A DNA stretch of 64,000 bases, from contig JBKBLI010000006.1 of assembly GCA_046296435.1 (NCBI GenBank), positions 1 to 64,000 on the forward strand. Reading direction: 5' to 3'. The notes beneath the pieces were generated by a model. That model worked only from the letters and a program-made list of their open reading frames with translations. It was not told the DNA's origin and searched no databases. This document shows positions 1-10,200 of this stretch, piece by piece. A program made the position numbers and the translations under genes. The stretch comes from M3007 sp046296435 (lineage in GTDB: Bacteria; Bacteroidota; Bacteroidia; Chitinophagales; Saprospiraceae). Numbering within the stretch: the first letter of the stretch is position 1; each line of letters begins with the position of its first letter.

Positions 1-879
1 CACAATGCGGCGCTTTACGCCCTTTGTCCTGCGCCGTGGCCCGGGCGCTTCCTGAGCGCGGGGGGCGACGGCTGGATCGTAGCTTGGGACTATGCCGATC
101 CTGAGACCGGGCGCGTCGTCGCCCAGGTTCCGTCCAAAATTTTTTCGCTCGCAGCGCTGCCCGGCGGCGGCGATCCGGTTCTGATAGCGGGCAATATGGA
201 TGGGGGGCTGCATCAGATATTCCCCGGCGCGCCAGAACGCACGCGCAACATCCAACACCATCGCAAAGGCGTTTTTGCGCTACTGGCCGACGGAGAGTGG
301 ATCTGGAGCGCGGGAGGCGACGGCGTATTGACCCGTTGGCGCGCCGAGCCATTCCAGAGCGTGGAGAGCGTGTGCCTCAGTCATGTCTCGCTGCGTTGCA
401 TCGCCCGCGACCCGCACCGCGCACGCATCGCCGTTGGCGCTTCGGATAGCGGAATTTATATCCTGGATTCGGATACGCTTGCTTTGCTGCACACGCTCCG
501 CGAGGCCCATGCGCCTTCGGTATTTGCCTTGCGCTGGGATCCGGGCCGCGCCGACCGCCTGCTCAGCGGCGGGCGCGACGCCATGTTGCGCGAATGGCGC
601 ATCGGCGCCGACGGCTTTCGCATGCTCAGCGAGCAGCCGGCCCATTGGTACACCGTCAATGACTTAGCCTGGTCGCCCGGCGGTAGGTACTTAGCGACAG
701 CCAGCCGCGACAAGACCCTCAAAATATGGGATGCTGCGACCTTGCGCCTGCTCAAGGTGCTGGATATGCAGCGCCACGGCGGACATGTCAACTCTGTCAA
801 TCGCCTGCTTTGGACGCCCCAAGCCCTGTTGTCCTGTGGCGACGACCGCACGGTGATGATCTGGGACATCGCCGAGTGA
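1..879 (+). CDS. WD40 repeat protein, 5' end outside window
   Basis: The frame is open from base 1, so the N-terminus lies outside the window; 292 residues are visible. The visible part is a run of WD40 beta-propeller blades, recognisable by GGDG/GGRD/SRDK turns followed by strands ending in WD (for example KTLKIWD and, at the very end, TVMIWD). WD40 propellers are protein-interaction scaffolds; no catalytic domain is visible here and the missing N-terminal part could carry one. An internal ATG at 196 is not a credible start because repeat-type sequence continues upstream of it. It converges on the TonB receptor gene, with about 130 bases between them. No specific function can be assigned. 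Confidence 0.85.
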   Translation, partial: HNAALYALCPAPWPGRFLSAGGDGWIVAWDYADPETGRVVAQVPSKIFSLAALPGGGDPVLIAGNMDGGLHQIFPGAPERTRNIQHHRKGVFALLADGEWIWSAGGDGVLTRWRAEPFQSVESVCLSHVSLRCIARDPHRARIAVGASDSGIYILDSDTLALLHTLREAHAPSVFALRWDPGRADRLLSGGRDAMLREWRIGADGFRMLSEQPAHWYTVNDLAWSPGGRYLATASRDKTLKIWDAATLRLLKVLDMQRHGGHVNSVNRLLWTPQALLSCGDDRTVMIWDIAE

Positions 880-1012
880 GGTCGTCCCCGGCCTCTTCAA
901 AACAGGCACGTCGCTTCAGGTTCAAGGGCGCAGGCGGGAGTGCGAGACGTGGGTCAGGCTTTGCGACGCCGACTCCAGGCTGGCTGTCCGGGCCAATCCC
1001 CGCCCCAAAGGA

Positions 1013-3295
1013 TTAGAATTGCAGCGTGACGCTCAGGCTGGGCAGCAGCGGCAATTGGTTGACGCGGGTGTAGCGCACGCGGTCGAAGTAGAAGATGTTG
1101 GCCCGGTCATACACGTTGGTGGCCGAAGCGACTACCTCCATTTTGAAGTACTTGCTGAACGTAAACAGGCGCTTCAGCGAAATATCCAAGCGATGGTAAT
1201 AGGGTAGGCGTCCTCCGTTGCGTTTGGAAGAATAAATGATGCCCAAGCCAGGGTTGCCGGTTCCGACATTGGTTCCGACCCCTTCTTCGAATAGAAAATT
1301 GCCGTAGAAGCCCTGGGTCTGCGTGAATGGGAAGCCCGAACCCAGATTCCAGCGAGCGCCGAGTTCCCATTCTTTTTTGCGGCCGGCCTGATAGCTTGCG
1401 ACGAGGTTCATGTTGTGGCGCCGGTCGAATACCGGGGGATACTCTTGTTCGCCGTCGAAGCGGGTCACGTAAGCCAGCGAATAGGCGCCCCAGATGTAGG
1501 CGCGCCGTCCTTCGTATTTGAGCGAGAAGTCAACGCCGTAAGCGGCGCCGGTTTCGGTGATGTAATTGGGTTCGCCAGGGCGCTGTTTGAAGCGGTTGAG
1601 GGTGATCAATTGGGTGAAGTCCTTGTAGTAGCCTTCGACGTTGAGGTCGAGGTTTCTCAGCACGTCGATCTCAAAGCCGCCGACATAATGCCATGCCTTT
1701 TGCAAGCGGTGAGGCGCGCGCTCGTTGGAGTTGGGCCGAAAGACGGCCTCTTCAGGCGCAGAGAGGAAGCCGACAAACAAATTGACAATATCGCGCTCGT
1801 TGACGGTCGAAAGGAGGTTCTGCGAGTAGTAGCCGCCTGCGGCTTTGAAGCGCAGTTTATCGCTGATGTTGTATTTGAGGCCGAGGCGCGGCTCGGGGTT
1901 AGACTCATTGAGAGTCACGTAGTACTGGAATCGGAAACCCGGCTCGATAACCAAGGGGCCTATTTTCTTTTTCCAACGGACGTATGTACTGATCTCGGTA
2001 GTGTTTTCATCCTGATTGACCCGTTGGCCGAGGATATTGATGAATTCGAAGTTGGTGTTGAAGCTGGTCATGTCCAGGCCGTATTTCACTTCGTCGCTTT
2101 GTCCAAAATTGGTGAAATTCAGGCCGGCGTTGATGGTATTGATGCCGCTTTTGCGCGGCAGCCGGTCGGCCTCTTCGATACGCGAGTCGTAGCCGGAGTA
2201 GGTCACCGTGCCATTGATGATCGTATTGGAGTTGGAGGGGATCAGCGTAAAGTCCATGCCGCCGCCGCCGCTCTCCCAGCCAAAACGGGTGATAGGAAAG
2301 TTGACCTGATCGTCGTACTTGAATCCAAAAAAGTTGAACTTGCTGCCATTGCCGGACAGGAAAGAAACCTTGCCATACAAATCCTGATAGTTGAACGGGA
2401 TGCCGACTTCCGGATTGACGCGCGGATACAGCCGGCTGTCGAACTGGTCGATGAGGGCTTTTTTGCCGGCGAACACAAAGGATACGCTGGGCTTGCTCTC
2501 GTCTTTTATGGGGACAAGCGGCCCTTCGATGATGGCTTTGGCCTGAAAGGGACTGGCAGAGATCAAGCCGGATAGCCGTTTGCGGTTGCCTTCGCGGGTT
2601 TTGACATCTACCACGGCGGATATGCGTCCGCCATAATCTGCATTGAAGCCGCCGGTGAGCACATCCACGTTGCGGATAAGCTCGGTCTCGAATACTGAGA
2701 AAAAGCCTATGCTGTGAAAGGGGTTGTAGATCGTCATACCGTCGAGCATGATGCGGTTTTGCACCGGCGAGCCGCCCCGGATGTAGAGTTGTCCGCCCTG
2801 GTCGCCCGTGAAGATCACCCCGGGCAATACAGTGAGGTATTGCGCGATATCGGCTTGGCCGCCGGCCGAGGGCAGGGAGCGTATTTGTTGGGGCGTTACG
2901 CTGAGCTTGGATACCTGAACGTCGGATTTGGCCTGTTCCTTTTTTCCGCTGATCACGACTTCGCCCAGGTCCTGTCCGCTTTCGCTCATGTAAATATTCT
3001 GATAGGCGATGGCGCCGCGCGTGAGCGTAATTTTGGCGCTGTAAGCGTCGTAACCTAGATAGGTAGCGGTCAGTTCGTACTCGCCCGGGGGTATTCCGGC
3101 AATGTTGAAAAACCCGTTCACGTCCGTATTGGCGCCAAAGCGGGTTCCTTTGAGTTGGACGGTGGCGTAAGCCAAAGGTTGTGCGGTTTCGCGGTCGAAA
3201 ATATTGCCTCTTACGCTGGCATTTTCGGACTTCTGTGCAAAAAGATTCAAGCCAAAGCCAAGGAGGCAGGCGAAGATCAGTGTTGTTCTGTTCAC
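1013..3295 (-). CDS. TonB-dependent outer-membrane receptor with CarboxypepD_reg-like domain
   Basis: This 760-residue protein has a signal peptide ending near LNLFAQ, a CarboxypepD_reg-like beta-sandwich (about residues 25-110, with VRGNIFDRET and DVNGFF), a plug domain (about 130-250, with LYIRGG, IMLDGMTIYNP and GGFNADYGGR), and a long beta-barrel ending in aromatic F (LQF). It should import a large substrate through the outer membrane using TonB energy; the substrate cannot be read from sequence. I chose the GTG at 3295 because it directly precedes the signal peptide and sits about 20 bases below a consensus -7 box (3316-3323); an in-frame TTG at 3403 would add 36 residues and run across that promoter. 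No SusD partner is adjacent, so it is not a typical SusC/SusD pair. Confidence 0.9.
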   Translation of the reverse strand: MNRTTLIFACLLGFGLNLFAQKSENASVRGNIFDRETAQPLAYATVQLKGTRFGANTDVNGFFNIAGIPPGEYELTATYLGYDAYSAKITLTRGAIAYQNIYMSESGQDLGEVVISGKKEQAKSDVQVSKLSVTPQQIRSLPSAGGQADIAQYLTVLPGVIFTGDQGGQLYIRGGSPVQNRIMLDGMTIYNPFHSIGFFSVFETELIRNVDVLTGGFNADYGGRISAVVDVKTREGNRKRLSGLISASPFQAKAIIEGPLVPIKDESKPSVSFVFAGKKALIDQFDSRLYPRVNPEVGIPFNYQDLYGKVSFLSGNGSKFNFFGFKYDDQVNFPITRFGWESGGGGMDFTLIPSNSNTIINGTVTYSGYDSRIEEADRLPRKSGINTINAGLNFTNFGQSDEVKYGLDMTSFNTNFEFINILGQRVNQDENTTEISTYVRWKKKIGPLVIEPGFRFQYYVTLNESNPEPRLGLKYNISDKLRFKAAGGYYSQNLLSTVNERDIVNLFVGFLSAPEEAVFRPNSNERAPHRLQKAWHYVGGFEIDVLRNLDLNVEGYYKDFTQLITLNRFKQRPGEPNYITETGAAYGVDFSLKYEGRRAYIWGAYSLAYVTRFDGEQEYPPVFDRRHNMNLVASYQAGRKKEWELGARWNLGSGFPFTQTQGFYGNFLFEEGVGTNVGTGNPGLGIIYSSKRNGGRLPYYHRLDISLKRLFTFSKYFKMEVVASATNVYDRANIFYFDRVRYTRVNQLPLLPSLSVTLQF

Positions 3296-3315
3296 GGCAT
3301 ATATAGATGAGGGGG

Positions 3316-3323
3316 CAAAATTA
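3316..3323 (-). promoter_or_regulatory. Promoter -7 box (TAATTTTG) of the TonB receptor gene
   Basis: It reads TAATTTTG on the minus strand and matches the Bacteroidota -7 consensus TAnnTTTG. The GTG start at 3295 lies about 20 bases downstream, giving a very short leader. A CTTTCC at about the right distance upstream is only a weak -33 candidate. Confidence 0.6.
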
Positions 3324-3399
3324 CGCACAAGCGCGGCGCCGTCGGGAAAGGAGTTTTCCCAAACTGCTATTTTGTCCGTTATTGTCAAAAAGTTACTTT

Positions 3400-3915
3400 T
3401 CAAAACCCGATTTTTCCCTTTACGCCTGAGTTGTCTTTGCGCAGGCGCGCCATGCGGATGGCGGCTACGGCGGCCTCGACGCCTTTGTTGCCGTGGCGTC
3501 CGCCGGCGCGGTCAAGGGCTTGTTGTTCGTCGTTGGGCGTCAAGACGCCAAAGATGTGCGGCCGGCCGGTGGCGATGCTCAGTTGGGTCAGTCCAGAGGC
3601 TACGGCCTGGTTGATGTATTCGTTGTGCGCGGTTTCGCCTTTGATGACGCAGCCGATGCAGATGATGGCATCGGCATCGAAGCGCGCGGCGAGCAGCCGC
3701 GCGCCGGCCGGCAACTCGAAGGCGCCGGGCACCTGCAGCACTTTCAGCGCGTCTTCTTTGACGCCGTGTTTGAGCAGGGTTTCGACGCACGCTTCGTGCA
3801 TCTTGTGGGTAATGTGAGCGTTCCAATCGGCGGTCACAATGCCGAAGCGTAGATCGGACGCGTCGCCTACGGCATCGGGGTCGTAAGCGGAGAGGTTGGA
3901 CAATGCGCTGGCCAT
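3400..3915 (-). CDS. ribH: 6,7-dimethyl-8-ribityllumazine synthase
   Basis: RibH condenses 5-amino-6-ribitylaminouracil with dihydroxybutanone phosphate to form lumazine, the penultimate step of riboflavin synthesis. The 171-residue protein shows the family hallmarks in order: TADWN near the N-terminus, VPGAFELP, GCVIKGETAHNEY, and a GVLTPN segment after the RPHIF strand. The size is normal for the family. The ATG at 3915 lies 2 bases below the stop of the lipoprotein gene, so the two are probably co-transcribed with the LysM gene further upstream. No other rib gene is in the window. Confidence 0.96.
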   Translation of the reverse strand: MASALSNLSAYDPDAVGDASDLRFGIVTADWNAHITHKMHEACVETLLKHGVKEDALKVLQVPGAFELPAGARLLAARFDADAIICIGCVIKGETAHNEYINQAVASGLTQLSIATGRPHIFGVLTPNDEQQALDRAGGRHGNKGVEAAVAAIRMARLRKDNSGVKGKIGF

Positions 3916-3917
3916 GG

Positions 3918-4751
3918 TCAGAACGGTTTTTTACGTAAAAAACGATAAGCTATGCCGGCGCGGGCGTAAGCGCCTTTTTCCTGCGGATGGGTATTGCGCA
4001 GGTTGTACAGCGTCAAGGTGTCGGCATTGTCGTTGTACTCCCAGGCAAAGATGGTTTCAGAGCCTTCTTTTTTGGAGTTGCGCAGCGTCATGACATCGGA
4101 GCGCGCTGTAGATTCGGTCGCGAAGCAATCGCCGCTTACGCATACCTCATAGCGGTCAAAATCCTGCATGCCGTTGATAAATCCGCCGGGAGTAAACAGG
4201 ATCTGGTTCTGCGATTTGGCGCTAATCAGTAAAAAGGCGCCGGAGAACAAGTTGGCATTGAGGGCTGTGCGAAAAGCCAGCATCCCGTTGGCGGCGCCGG
4301 CCGTGGATTTGATATATTCGTGCAGATAAACCGAATTGTTTTCCACGCCGAAGAGCGTCAGTTTGCGGTCGCCGCCGGAGTCGTAGATCCAAAAGGCGGA
4401 GCGGTCGCCCATAGCATGAGGCATTTCGAGGGTATCTTTGCGGTATTTCACGCCGAGCGTCCATTCTTCAATGCCGTTGTAGCAGGTAACACTGTCGGGT
4501 TTGATGGTCGTGAAAGTGACGCCAAAGGCAAAAGGCGTCGGCGCGGCGTCTATGGCTCGGACGACAGAACCGTATTGGCTGGCCCTGCGGCAAAAGTCCA
4601 TCGCAATCCAGTGCCCCCCCAGGAGATTGGGGCTGGCATGCGGCGTTTGAGGTTCGGAGGGTTTAGACGTGTCGTTCTTGCAGGAAACGAATAGGACGAG
4701 AGCGGTGAGGATGGCCGCTGCCAGAATCGTCAGGCGTAAGCGTAGTCGCAT
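3918..4751 (-). CDS. Putative lipoprotein of unknown function
   Basis: The 277-residue product begins with an arginine-rich n-region, a hydrophobic stretch and a lipobox-like LFVSC, so Cys24 would be lipidated, followed by a charged and Pro-rich linker. The rest is soluble and beta-rich in appearance with no motif I recognise. The lipobox has F at -3, which is imperfect, so a simple secreted or anchored protein remains possible. It lies between the LysM gene (21-base gap) and ribH (2-base gap), which suggests one transcript. No function is assigned. Confidence 0.75.
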   Translation of the reverse strand: MRLRLRLTILAAAILTALVLFVSCKNDTSKPSEPQTPHASPNLLGGHWIAMDFCRRASQYGSVVRAIDAAPTPFAFGVTFTTIKPDSVTCYNGIEEWTLGVKYRKDTLEMPHAMGDRSAFWIYDSGGDRKLTLFGVENNSVYLHEYIKSTAGAANGMLAFRTALNANLFSGAFLLISAKSQNQILFTPGGFINGMQDFDRYEVCVSGDCFATESTARSDVMTLRNSKKEGSETIFAWEYNDNADTLTLYNLRNTHPQEKGAYARAGIAYRFLRKKPF

Positions 4752-4772
4752 GTGCGTAGGATGAAAAAGCAG

Positions 4773-5645
4773 TTATTTGAAATACTTTATTTTGACGAAA
4801 AAGCGGGGGTCCACCGCGCCAATTTTTTTAGCGGCTGCAGGGGAGAGGATGACCTCGGCCCCGCGCTCAATACCCGCCGGTATGCGCCCGATTACCTTGG
4901 CATATACAGTGCGCTGCGTCATGCCGTTGGTCACGGCAATCACTGAGCCGATTGCGGCAAGGCGGTGCAAAGCGTACAGGTCGCCGCCCTGATATTGAAC
5001 GTCTTTTTGCCAGAAACAAACGCCTTGCGCCTCGGTCAACTTGTTGCCGTTTTTGGTCTTTTCTTTTTCGAACTCATCCCGTAGCGCGTCGTTGCCGACC
5101 GGCGTTTTTTTGCCGCGCCACTCTGCCTTGATGCCTTCTGTGCTCATCCAGCCCATGAACAACAACTGACCGGGGCGTATTTTCGAGCTGGAGAGGTTGT
5201 TCCGCTTGAGGATGGTGTCCACCGGCATCTCAAAATTGCGTTTGGCGATGCCAAAAAGCGTCTCGCCATGTTGTACAACGTAGTAGATCGGGACATGGGT
5301 CTTGCGGTCAAAATTTTCAGTCTTGTAGCGTTTGATCGCCGCATTGGGCACGGGGATGGCAATTCGGGCGCCGATGCGCAGCGTTGGATCCTCGCGCAAC
5401 TTGGGGTTGATTTCATAGATTTCCTCAATAGCCAGGCTGTAAAATTTGGCAATACTGTACAGGGTATGGCCCTCTTTGCAGGGGTGATAAATGTATTTGG
5501 CGTTGTCGTGCACCTTGAGCAGCAGGGTGTCTTTAGACGTGAGCAAGGGCGCAGGTTGGGTTTGCGCCTGTGCAATCCCGATTCCGAGATACAAACCGAT
5601 CCCTAACTGCGCTATTTTTCGAAGGTTTTTCAGAAAATTTCTCAT
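4773..5645 (-). CDS. Secreted LysM protein with C-terminal RlpA/DPBB-like domain
   Basis: The 290-residue protein has a signal peptide ending near IAQAQ, then two LysM modules: one at about residues 55-100 (KEGHTLYSIAKFYS, INPKL) and one at about 120-165 (VQHGETLFGIAKR, ILKRNNL, KIRPGQLLFM). LysM binds peptidoglycan glycan strands. The C-terminal 80 residues (LHRLAAIGSVIAVTNGM, AKVIGRIP, VILSPAAAKKIG) resemble the double-psi beta-barrel of RlpA-like proteins. A role in the cell envelope is inferred. It is the first gene of a probable operon with the lipoprotein and ribH genes and has its own TACATTTG box 35 bases upstream. Confidence 0.85.
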   Translation of the reverse strand: MRNFLKNLRKIAQLGIGLYLGIGIAQAQTQPAPLLTSKDTLLLKVHDNAKYIYHPCKEGHTLYSIAKFYSLAIEEIYEINPKLREDPTLRIGARIAIPVPNAAIKRYKTENFDRKTHVPIYYVVQHGETLFGIAKRNFEMPVDTILKRNNLSSSKIRPGQLLFMGWMSTEGIKAEWRGKKTPVGNDALRDEFEKEKTKNGNKLTEAQGVCFWQKDVQYQGGDLYALHRLAAIGSVIAVTNGMTQRTVYAKVIGRIPAGIERGAEVILSPAAAKKIGAVDPRFFVKIKYFK

Positions 5646-5663
5646 ATACGGCGTTTTGATTTA

Positions 5664-5671
5664 TACCTTTC
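5664..5671 (+). promoter_or_regulatory. Near-consensus -7 box (TACCTTTC) before kdsB
   Basis: It differs from TAnnTTTG only in its last base and lies 23 bases before the kdsB ATG. It overlaps the divergent control region that also holds the LysM promoter, so the 49-base spacer serves both genes. Confidence 0.4.
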
Positions 5672-5679
5672 GGCCTTGG

Positions 5680-5687
5680 CAAATGTA
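5680..5687 (-). promoter_or_regulatory. Promoter -7 box (TACATTTG) of the LysM gene
   Basis: It reads TACATTTG on the minus strand, a full match to TAnnTTTG, about 35 bases before the ATG at 5645. The corresponding -33 region would fall inside the start of kdsB. Confidence 0.55.
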
Positions 5688-5694
5688 TCGATAA

Positions 5695-6462
5695 ATGCAG
5701 ACTAACGCACAAAAGTGTGTCGGAATTATCCCCGCACGTTACGCTTCGACCCGGTTCCCCGGGAAACCGTTGGCTTTGATTGGCGGCAAAGTTATGATAC
5801 AGCGCGTTTATGAGCGCACAATTCAAGCCAAAAGCCTCAGCGAAGTGGTCATAGCCGCCGACGACGAGCGCATCGCGCGCGTTGCCGAAGCCTTTGGCGC
5901 GCAGGTGATCATGACCTCGCCGGATTGCCAGAGCGGCACAGACCGCTGCGCGGAGGCGGCGCGGCGCTTCCCGGACGCAACGCATTTTGTCAATATCCAG
6001 GGCGACGAACCGTTTATTTTGCCCGAGCAGATCGACCTGCTGACCGAGACGCTGACAAAGATGGCGCATCCCCTTGCCATTGCTACGCTTTGCAAGAAGA
6101 TAACGGACATGGAACAGGCGCTCAGCCCCAACGTTGTCAAAGTCGTGCGCAGCGCCAAAGGCGAGGCGCTGTATTTCAGCCGGGCTGTTATTCCGTACTG
6201 GCGCGGGGCGGTTGACGCCGTGCAACTTGAGTCCGGCATGTACTTCAAGCATATTGGAATGTACGGATATGCAAGCCGCGCGCTTGCGCACATCTCCACG
6301 CTCGTCCCCTCGCCCCTCGAACTGGCCGAGTCGCTCGAACAACTCCGATGGCTCGAAAACGGCCTGCGCATCGCCGTAGCCGTAACCCCTTGGGAAACGC
6401 TCGGCGTGGACACCCCTGAAGATCTGCAGGCCGCCGAACGCTGGCTCAAAAACGCCAGGTAA
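5695..6462 (+). CDS. kdsB: 3-deoxy-manno-octulosonate cytidylyltransferase (CMP-Kdo synthetase)
   Basis: KdsB activates Kdo with CTP to form CMP-Kdo for lipid A core assembly, in the cytoplasm. The 255-residue sequence begins with the nucleotide-binding signature IIPARYASTRFPGKPL, then VVIAADDERI, TSPDCQSGTDRCAEA and VNIQGDEPFI, all characteristic of the family, and its length is typical. It is transcribed divergently from the LysM gene and its last 17 bases overlap the 3' end of the convergent beta-barrel gene. It shows that this organism makes a Kdo-containing lipopolysaccharide. Confidence 0.97.
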   Translation: MQTNAQKCVGIIPARYASTRFPGKPLALIGGKVMIQRVYERTIQAKSLSEVVIAADDERIARVAEAFGAQVIMTSPDCQSGTDRCAEAARRFPDATHFVNIQGDEPFILPEQIDLLTETLTKMAHPLAIATLCKKITDMEQALSPNVVKVVRSAKGEALYFSRAVIPYWRGAVDAVQLESGMYFKHIGMYGYASRALAHISTLVPSPLELAESLEQLRWLENGLRIAVAVTPWETLGVDTPEDLQAAERWLKNAR

Positions 6463-7030
6463 TGTTCATGCGGTATTGAAGCGGATTCTCGAAAGCGTTG
6501 ATGTCGTTGGCGATAGTGAAATTGTAAAAAGCGCCAATCTCATAGCCCATCGGCTGGCCGTATCCAAAGTTGTAGCCCACTCCGAGATACTGGTTGACCC
6601 GTTGCGCGCCTGCTTTGATGATTTTGCGGTTCGCAAAGTCGTAACCTACCGGCTCTTCGCGCCACTGATTGGATACCTCTCCCTGCACAAAAAAGCCGCG
6701 GTACAAACGGCCGCGAAGGAATAGACCCAACTCTACGTCCCACAGCCCAACGGCCTTGAAGCCGCCTTCTTTGTATGAAGTAAAGGTGGGGCTCAGACGA
6801 GGTCCAATAGACAGGGGCTCGAAAATCTTGTATCCTACAGCAGGAGAGATGCCCAAGCCAAAGATGTTGGCATTGTTGAAGCGATTCAACCCCAAGCCAA
6901 AGCCCAGGCCGTACCATAAGCGCGATTTGAACGACGGCTCCTCCTCTTTTTGTTTGCTCCGGCTTTGGGCCTGAGCGCCTGCGGCGGCCGCCGTCAAAAG
7001 GGCGGCCAGTGCGATTGTAGTTATCCTCAT
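6446..7030 (-). CDS. Outer-membrane beta-barrel protein, unknown function
   Basis: The 194-residue product starts with a clear signal peptide (MRITTIALAALLTAAAAGAQAQ) and continues with amphipathic strands rich in Gly and aromatic residues (YGLGFGLGLNRF, LGVGYNFGYG, IGAFYNFT), ending in WRF, a typical outer-membrane C-terminal signature. This pattern suggests a small barrel of the OmpA/PorT-like size class. The partner and substrate are unknown. The gene overlaps kdsB tail-to-tail by 17 bases. A CAATTTTG element at 7057-7064 is a one-mismatch -7 box candidate. Confidence 0.75.
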   Translation of the reverse strand: MRITTIALAALLTAAAAGAQAQSRSKQKEEEPSFKSRLWYGLGFGLGLNRFNNANIFGLGISPAVGYKIFEPLSIGPRLSPTFTSYKEGGFKAVGLWDVELGLFLRGRLYRGFFVQGEVSNQWREEPVGYDFANRKIIKAGAQRVNQYLGVGYNFGYGQPMGYEIGAFYNFTIANDINAFENPLQYRMNITWRF

Positions 7031-7235
7031 ACGTCAAAAAACTCTAGTTTAAGCGGCAAAATTGCAGGCTTTTGGTCTTTTTTTTTGATTAAAAAAGCAA
7101 AAACGATTTTTTGATGTTAAAAGCGTTAAAATCAAAAGTATTTTCGCGCACCATTTTGCAAAAATCGCCGCCGATAGAAACGCGCTTGTCTTTCCGTTAT
7201 TTAATCTTTCAACATTTTCCAAACCTAACGCACGC

Positions 7236-10200
7236 ATGAGCACTCGCTTACATCTGTTCGCTTGCTTTTTTTTACTCCTCTTAGCCCCTTCGCTGCTCTC
7301 GGCGCAACAGTTTGCCGGGCAGTCTGAAACGTTCATTTCTCCGGCCTTGCTCAAACAGTTTTACGCCTGGGAGATCTATCGAATTGACGCCAATGCGGTC
7401 AATCAGTTCGTCAAAGCCTCGCCGGACTCCGAATTGCACCTCGAACTCGGGCCGCACTCCTGGCGCTTGTCCCTGACGCCCAACGATAGACTATTGGCCC
7501 CCAACTACAAGTTACAGGTACTTACTCCTGAAGGACTGGTGATTTCTTACCCTAAGGAGAAAAAAGCCTATCGCGGCTACGAACTCAATACCGGCGGTCA
7601 GGCGCGCATGACTTTTGACAAGGACTTTATCTATGGCTATGTCATGGTCGGCGACAAGATGTTTTTCATCGAGCCGCTTCGTTTTGTAAGCGAAGGCGCC
7701 GACAAAGACTTGTATCTCGTCTATGAAAAAGATCAGGTCAATTACGACGCCATACAGGGTACTTGCGCCGCGCTTGACCTGGAAGACAAAAGCAGTACCC
7801 TCTTCCCACAGGAGGACGACGGGCACGACCACAACAAAGACGCGCCCGAAATGATGGCCTGCTACGAACTGGACCTGGCCATTGCTTCCGACAAATCCAT
7901 GTTCAATAAGTATGGTTCGGTCGGCGCCGTAGAAGCGCACAATATCGCGGTCATCAACAATGTGGAGGGCGATTATACGGGCAACTTCAACCACGATGTG
8001 CAATTCGTGATCGTCACGCAGTTTGTCGTGACGGGCAACGACCCCTGGACCAACTCAAACGAAGCCGGCGAACTCCTGTTGAGTTTCCGCAACTGGGGCA
8101 ACGCCGGCAATTTCGGCGTCGCTTTTGATCTTGGCGAACTGTGGACAAACCGAAATTTCAACGGCGGAACCATCGGCATCGCCTACCTGAATGGCCTGTG
8201 CAACAACAACCGCTACCACTGCTTGCAGGATTTCAGCAACAACGCGCAACTGTTGCGCTGCCTGACCAGCCACGAGATCGGCCACAACCTGAGTTGTACG
8301 CACGACCCGACCAACGGAAGTTGTCCGCCCAACTTCATCATGTGTCCCTTCGTCTCCACGTCCAGCACCTGGAGTAACCAGTCCGTCAACCAGATCAACA
8401 ACTACTTAGTGCCTCCCCGCGTCGGCCCTAACTCCAGTTGCATGACGCCCTGCAATGCCGGACCGCCGCTCAGCGCCGACTTTACCTGGGATCCCAATCC
8501 GGCTTGCGCTCAAACGCCGGTGCAGTTTACGGATCTGTCCGTAGGAAATATCATTTCGCGCCAATGGGTATTTCAAGGCGGCTCTCCACCCAACTCTTCG
8601 CAACAAAACCCGGTCGTGCAGTGGGCTAACGGCGGTACGTATAACGTTACACTTACGGTCAACGGCCCCAATGGCGCTTCCGCTTCGACCACCCAAGCGG
8701 TGACGATTATCGGCCAGCCGATTGCCAATTTCACCTCATCGGTCAATGGCACAACGGTTACCTTCACCAATCAGTCTGTCAATGCCGATAGCTACTTTTG
8801 GGATTTCGGCGACGGCAATGTCAGTTTAGAACAAAATCCGGTACATACCTATGCCGTGGGCGGCGTTTACACCGTCACGCTTACCGTGACCAATGCTTGT
8901 AACACCGTCACGACGACCCGCGTGATCAATACTGCGCCAACGGCCAACTTTAGCGCCAGTCCCACCTCCGGATGCGCTACGCTGACTGTGGTTTTTACGA
9001 ACGAGTCGTCTAACAACGCGACCACCTACCTATGGCAATTCCCCGGCGGTACGCCGGCCACCTCTACCTTAGCCAATCCGGTAGTCAATTACAGCACCTC
9101 CGGCACGTTTTCCGTCACGCTTACAGCATTCAACCCCGTAGGCAACAATGTCATTACCAAGACCAATTACATTACGGTCAGCAATGTGCCCAACGCTAAC
9201 TTCAACTTCACGGTCAACAACCAAACCGTACAGTTCAACAATACGTCCAACAACGCCACCAGCTTCACATGGGATTTTGGAGACGGCAATACCAGCAACG
9301 AACAAAATCCTGCGCACACCTATAGCCAGGGTGGAACTTTTACGGTAACGCTGACGGCTACCAATGACTGCGGTAGTACGACCTCCACCAAGACGGTCAC
9401 CGTTGTGGCAGCGCCAACTGCCAATTTCAGCGCCAATGTCACCACCGGTTGCGGACCGCTGACGGTGCAGTTCAACAACCTGTCCACCGGCAATCCAATT
9501 GCATTCGAATGGACTTTCCAGGGCGGAATGCCCGAAGCCTCTTTCGAGGAAAATCCATTGGTAGTATTTAGCGCCCCAGGAACATATACCGTTAGCTTAA
9601 CTGCCGTGAACGCATTTGGCTCCAATACCTTCACGCAGACCAATTACATTACGGTATTAGGGCTGCCGGGCGCGGGATTTGGGGTTGCAACCAACGGCTT
9701 TGAGGCGAGCTTCACGAATAGCTCCAACAATGCCGCGTCCTTCTCCTGGGACTTTGGCGATGGCTCGGGCAGTACGCAACAGAACCCGACGCACACCTAC
9801 GCGCAGGACGGCGTCTATACCGTTGTGCTGATCGCCACGAATGCCTGCGGCAGCGACACGGCCGTGCAGACGGTGACGATCGTGACGCCGCCGACGGCGG
9901 GCTTCAGCGCCAACGGCACGTCGGGTTGCGCGCCCTTCACGGTGCAGTTTGTCAACGAGTCGTCCGAGAATGCGACCTCGTTCCAGTGGAGTTTCCCGGG
10001 CGGCGATCCGGCCACGTCCAACGCCGAGAACCCAACGGTGACCTACAACGCCGCGGGCGTTTATAGCGTGACGCTCATCGCGGGCAACCCCGCCGGCGCC
10101 GACACCCTCGAGTTGGTCAATTACATCAGCGTAGGCGCAGGCCCGGTCGCGGGATTTGGTTTTGCGACCAACGGCTTTGAGGCGAGCTTCACGAATAGCT

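Noticed and set aside
3296..3403. A 36-residue N-terminal extension of the TonB receptor starting at a TTG
   Set aside because: It crosses the -7 box at 3316-3323 and would bury the signal peptide.
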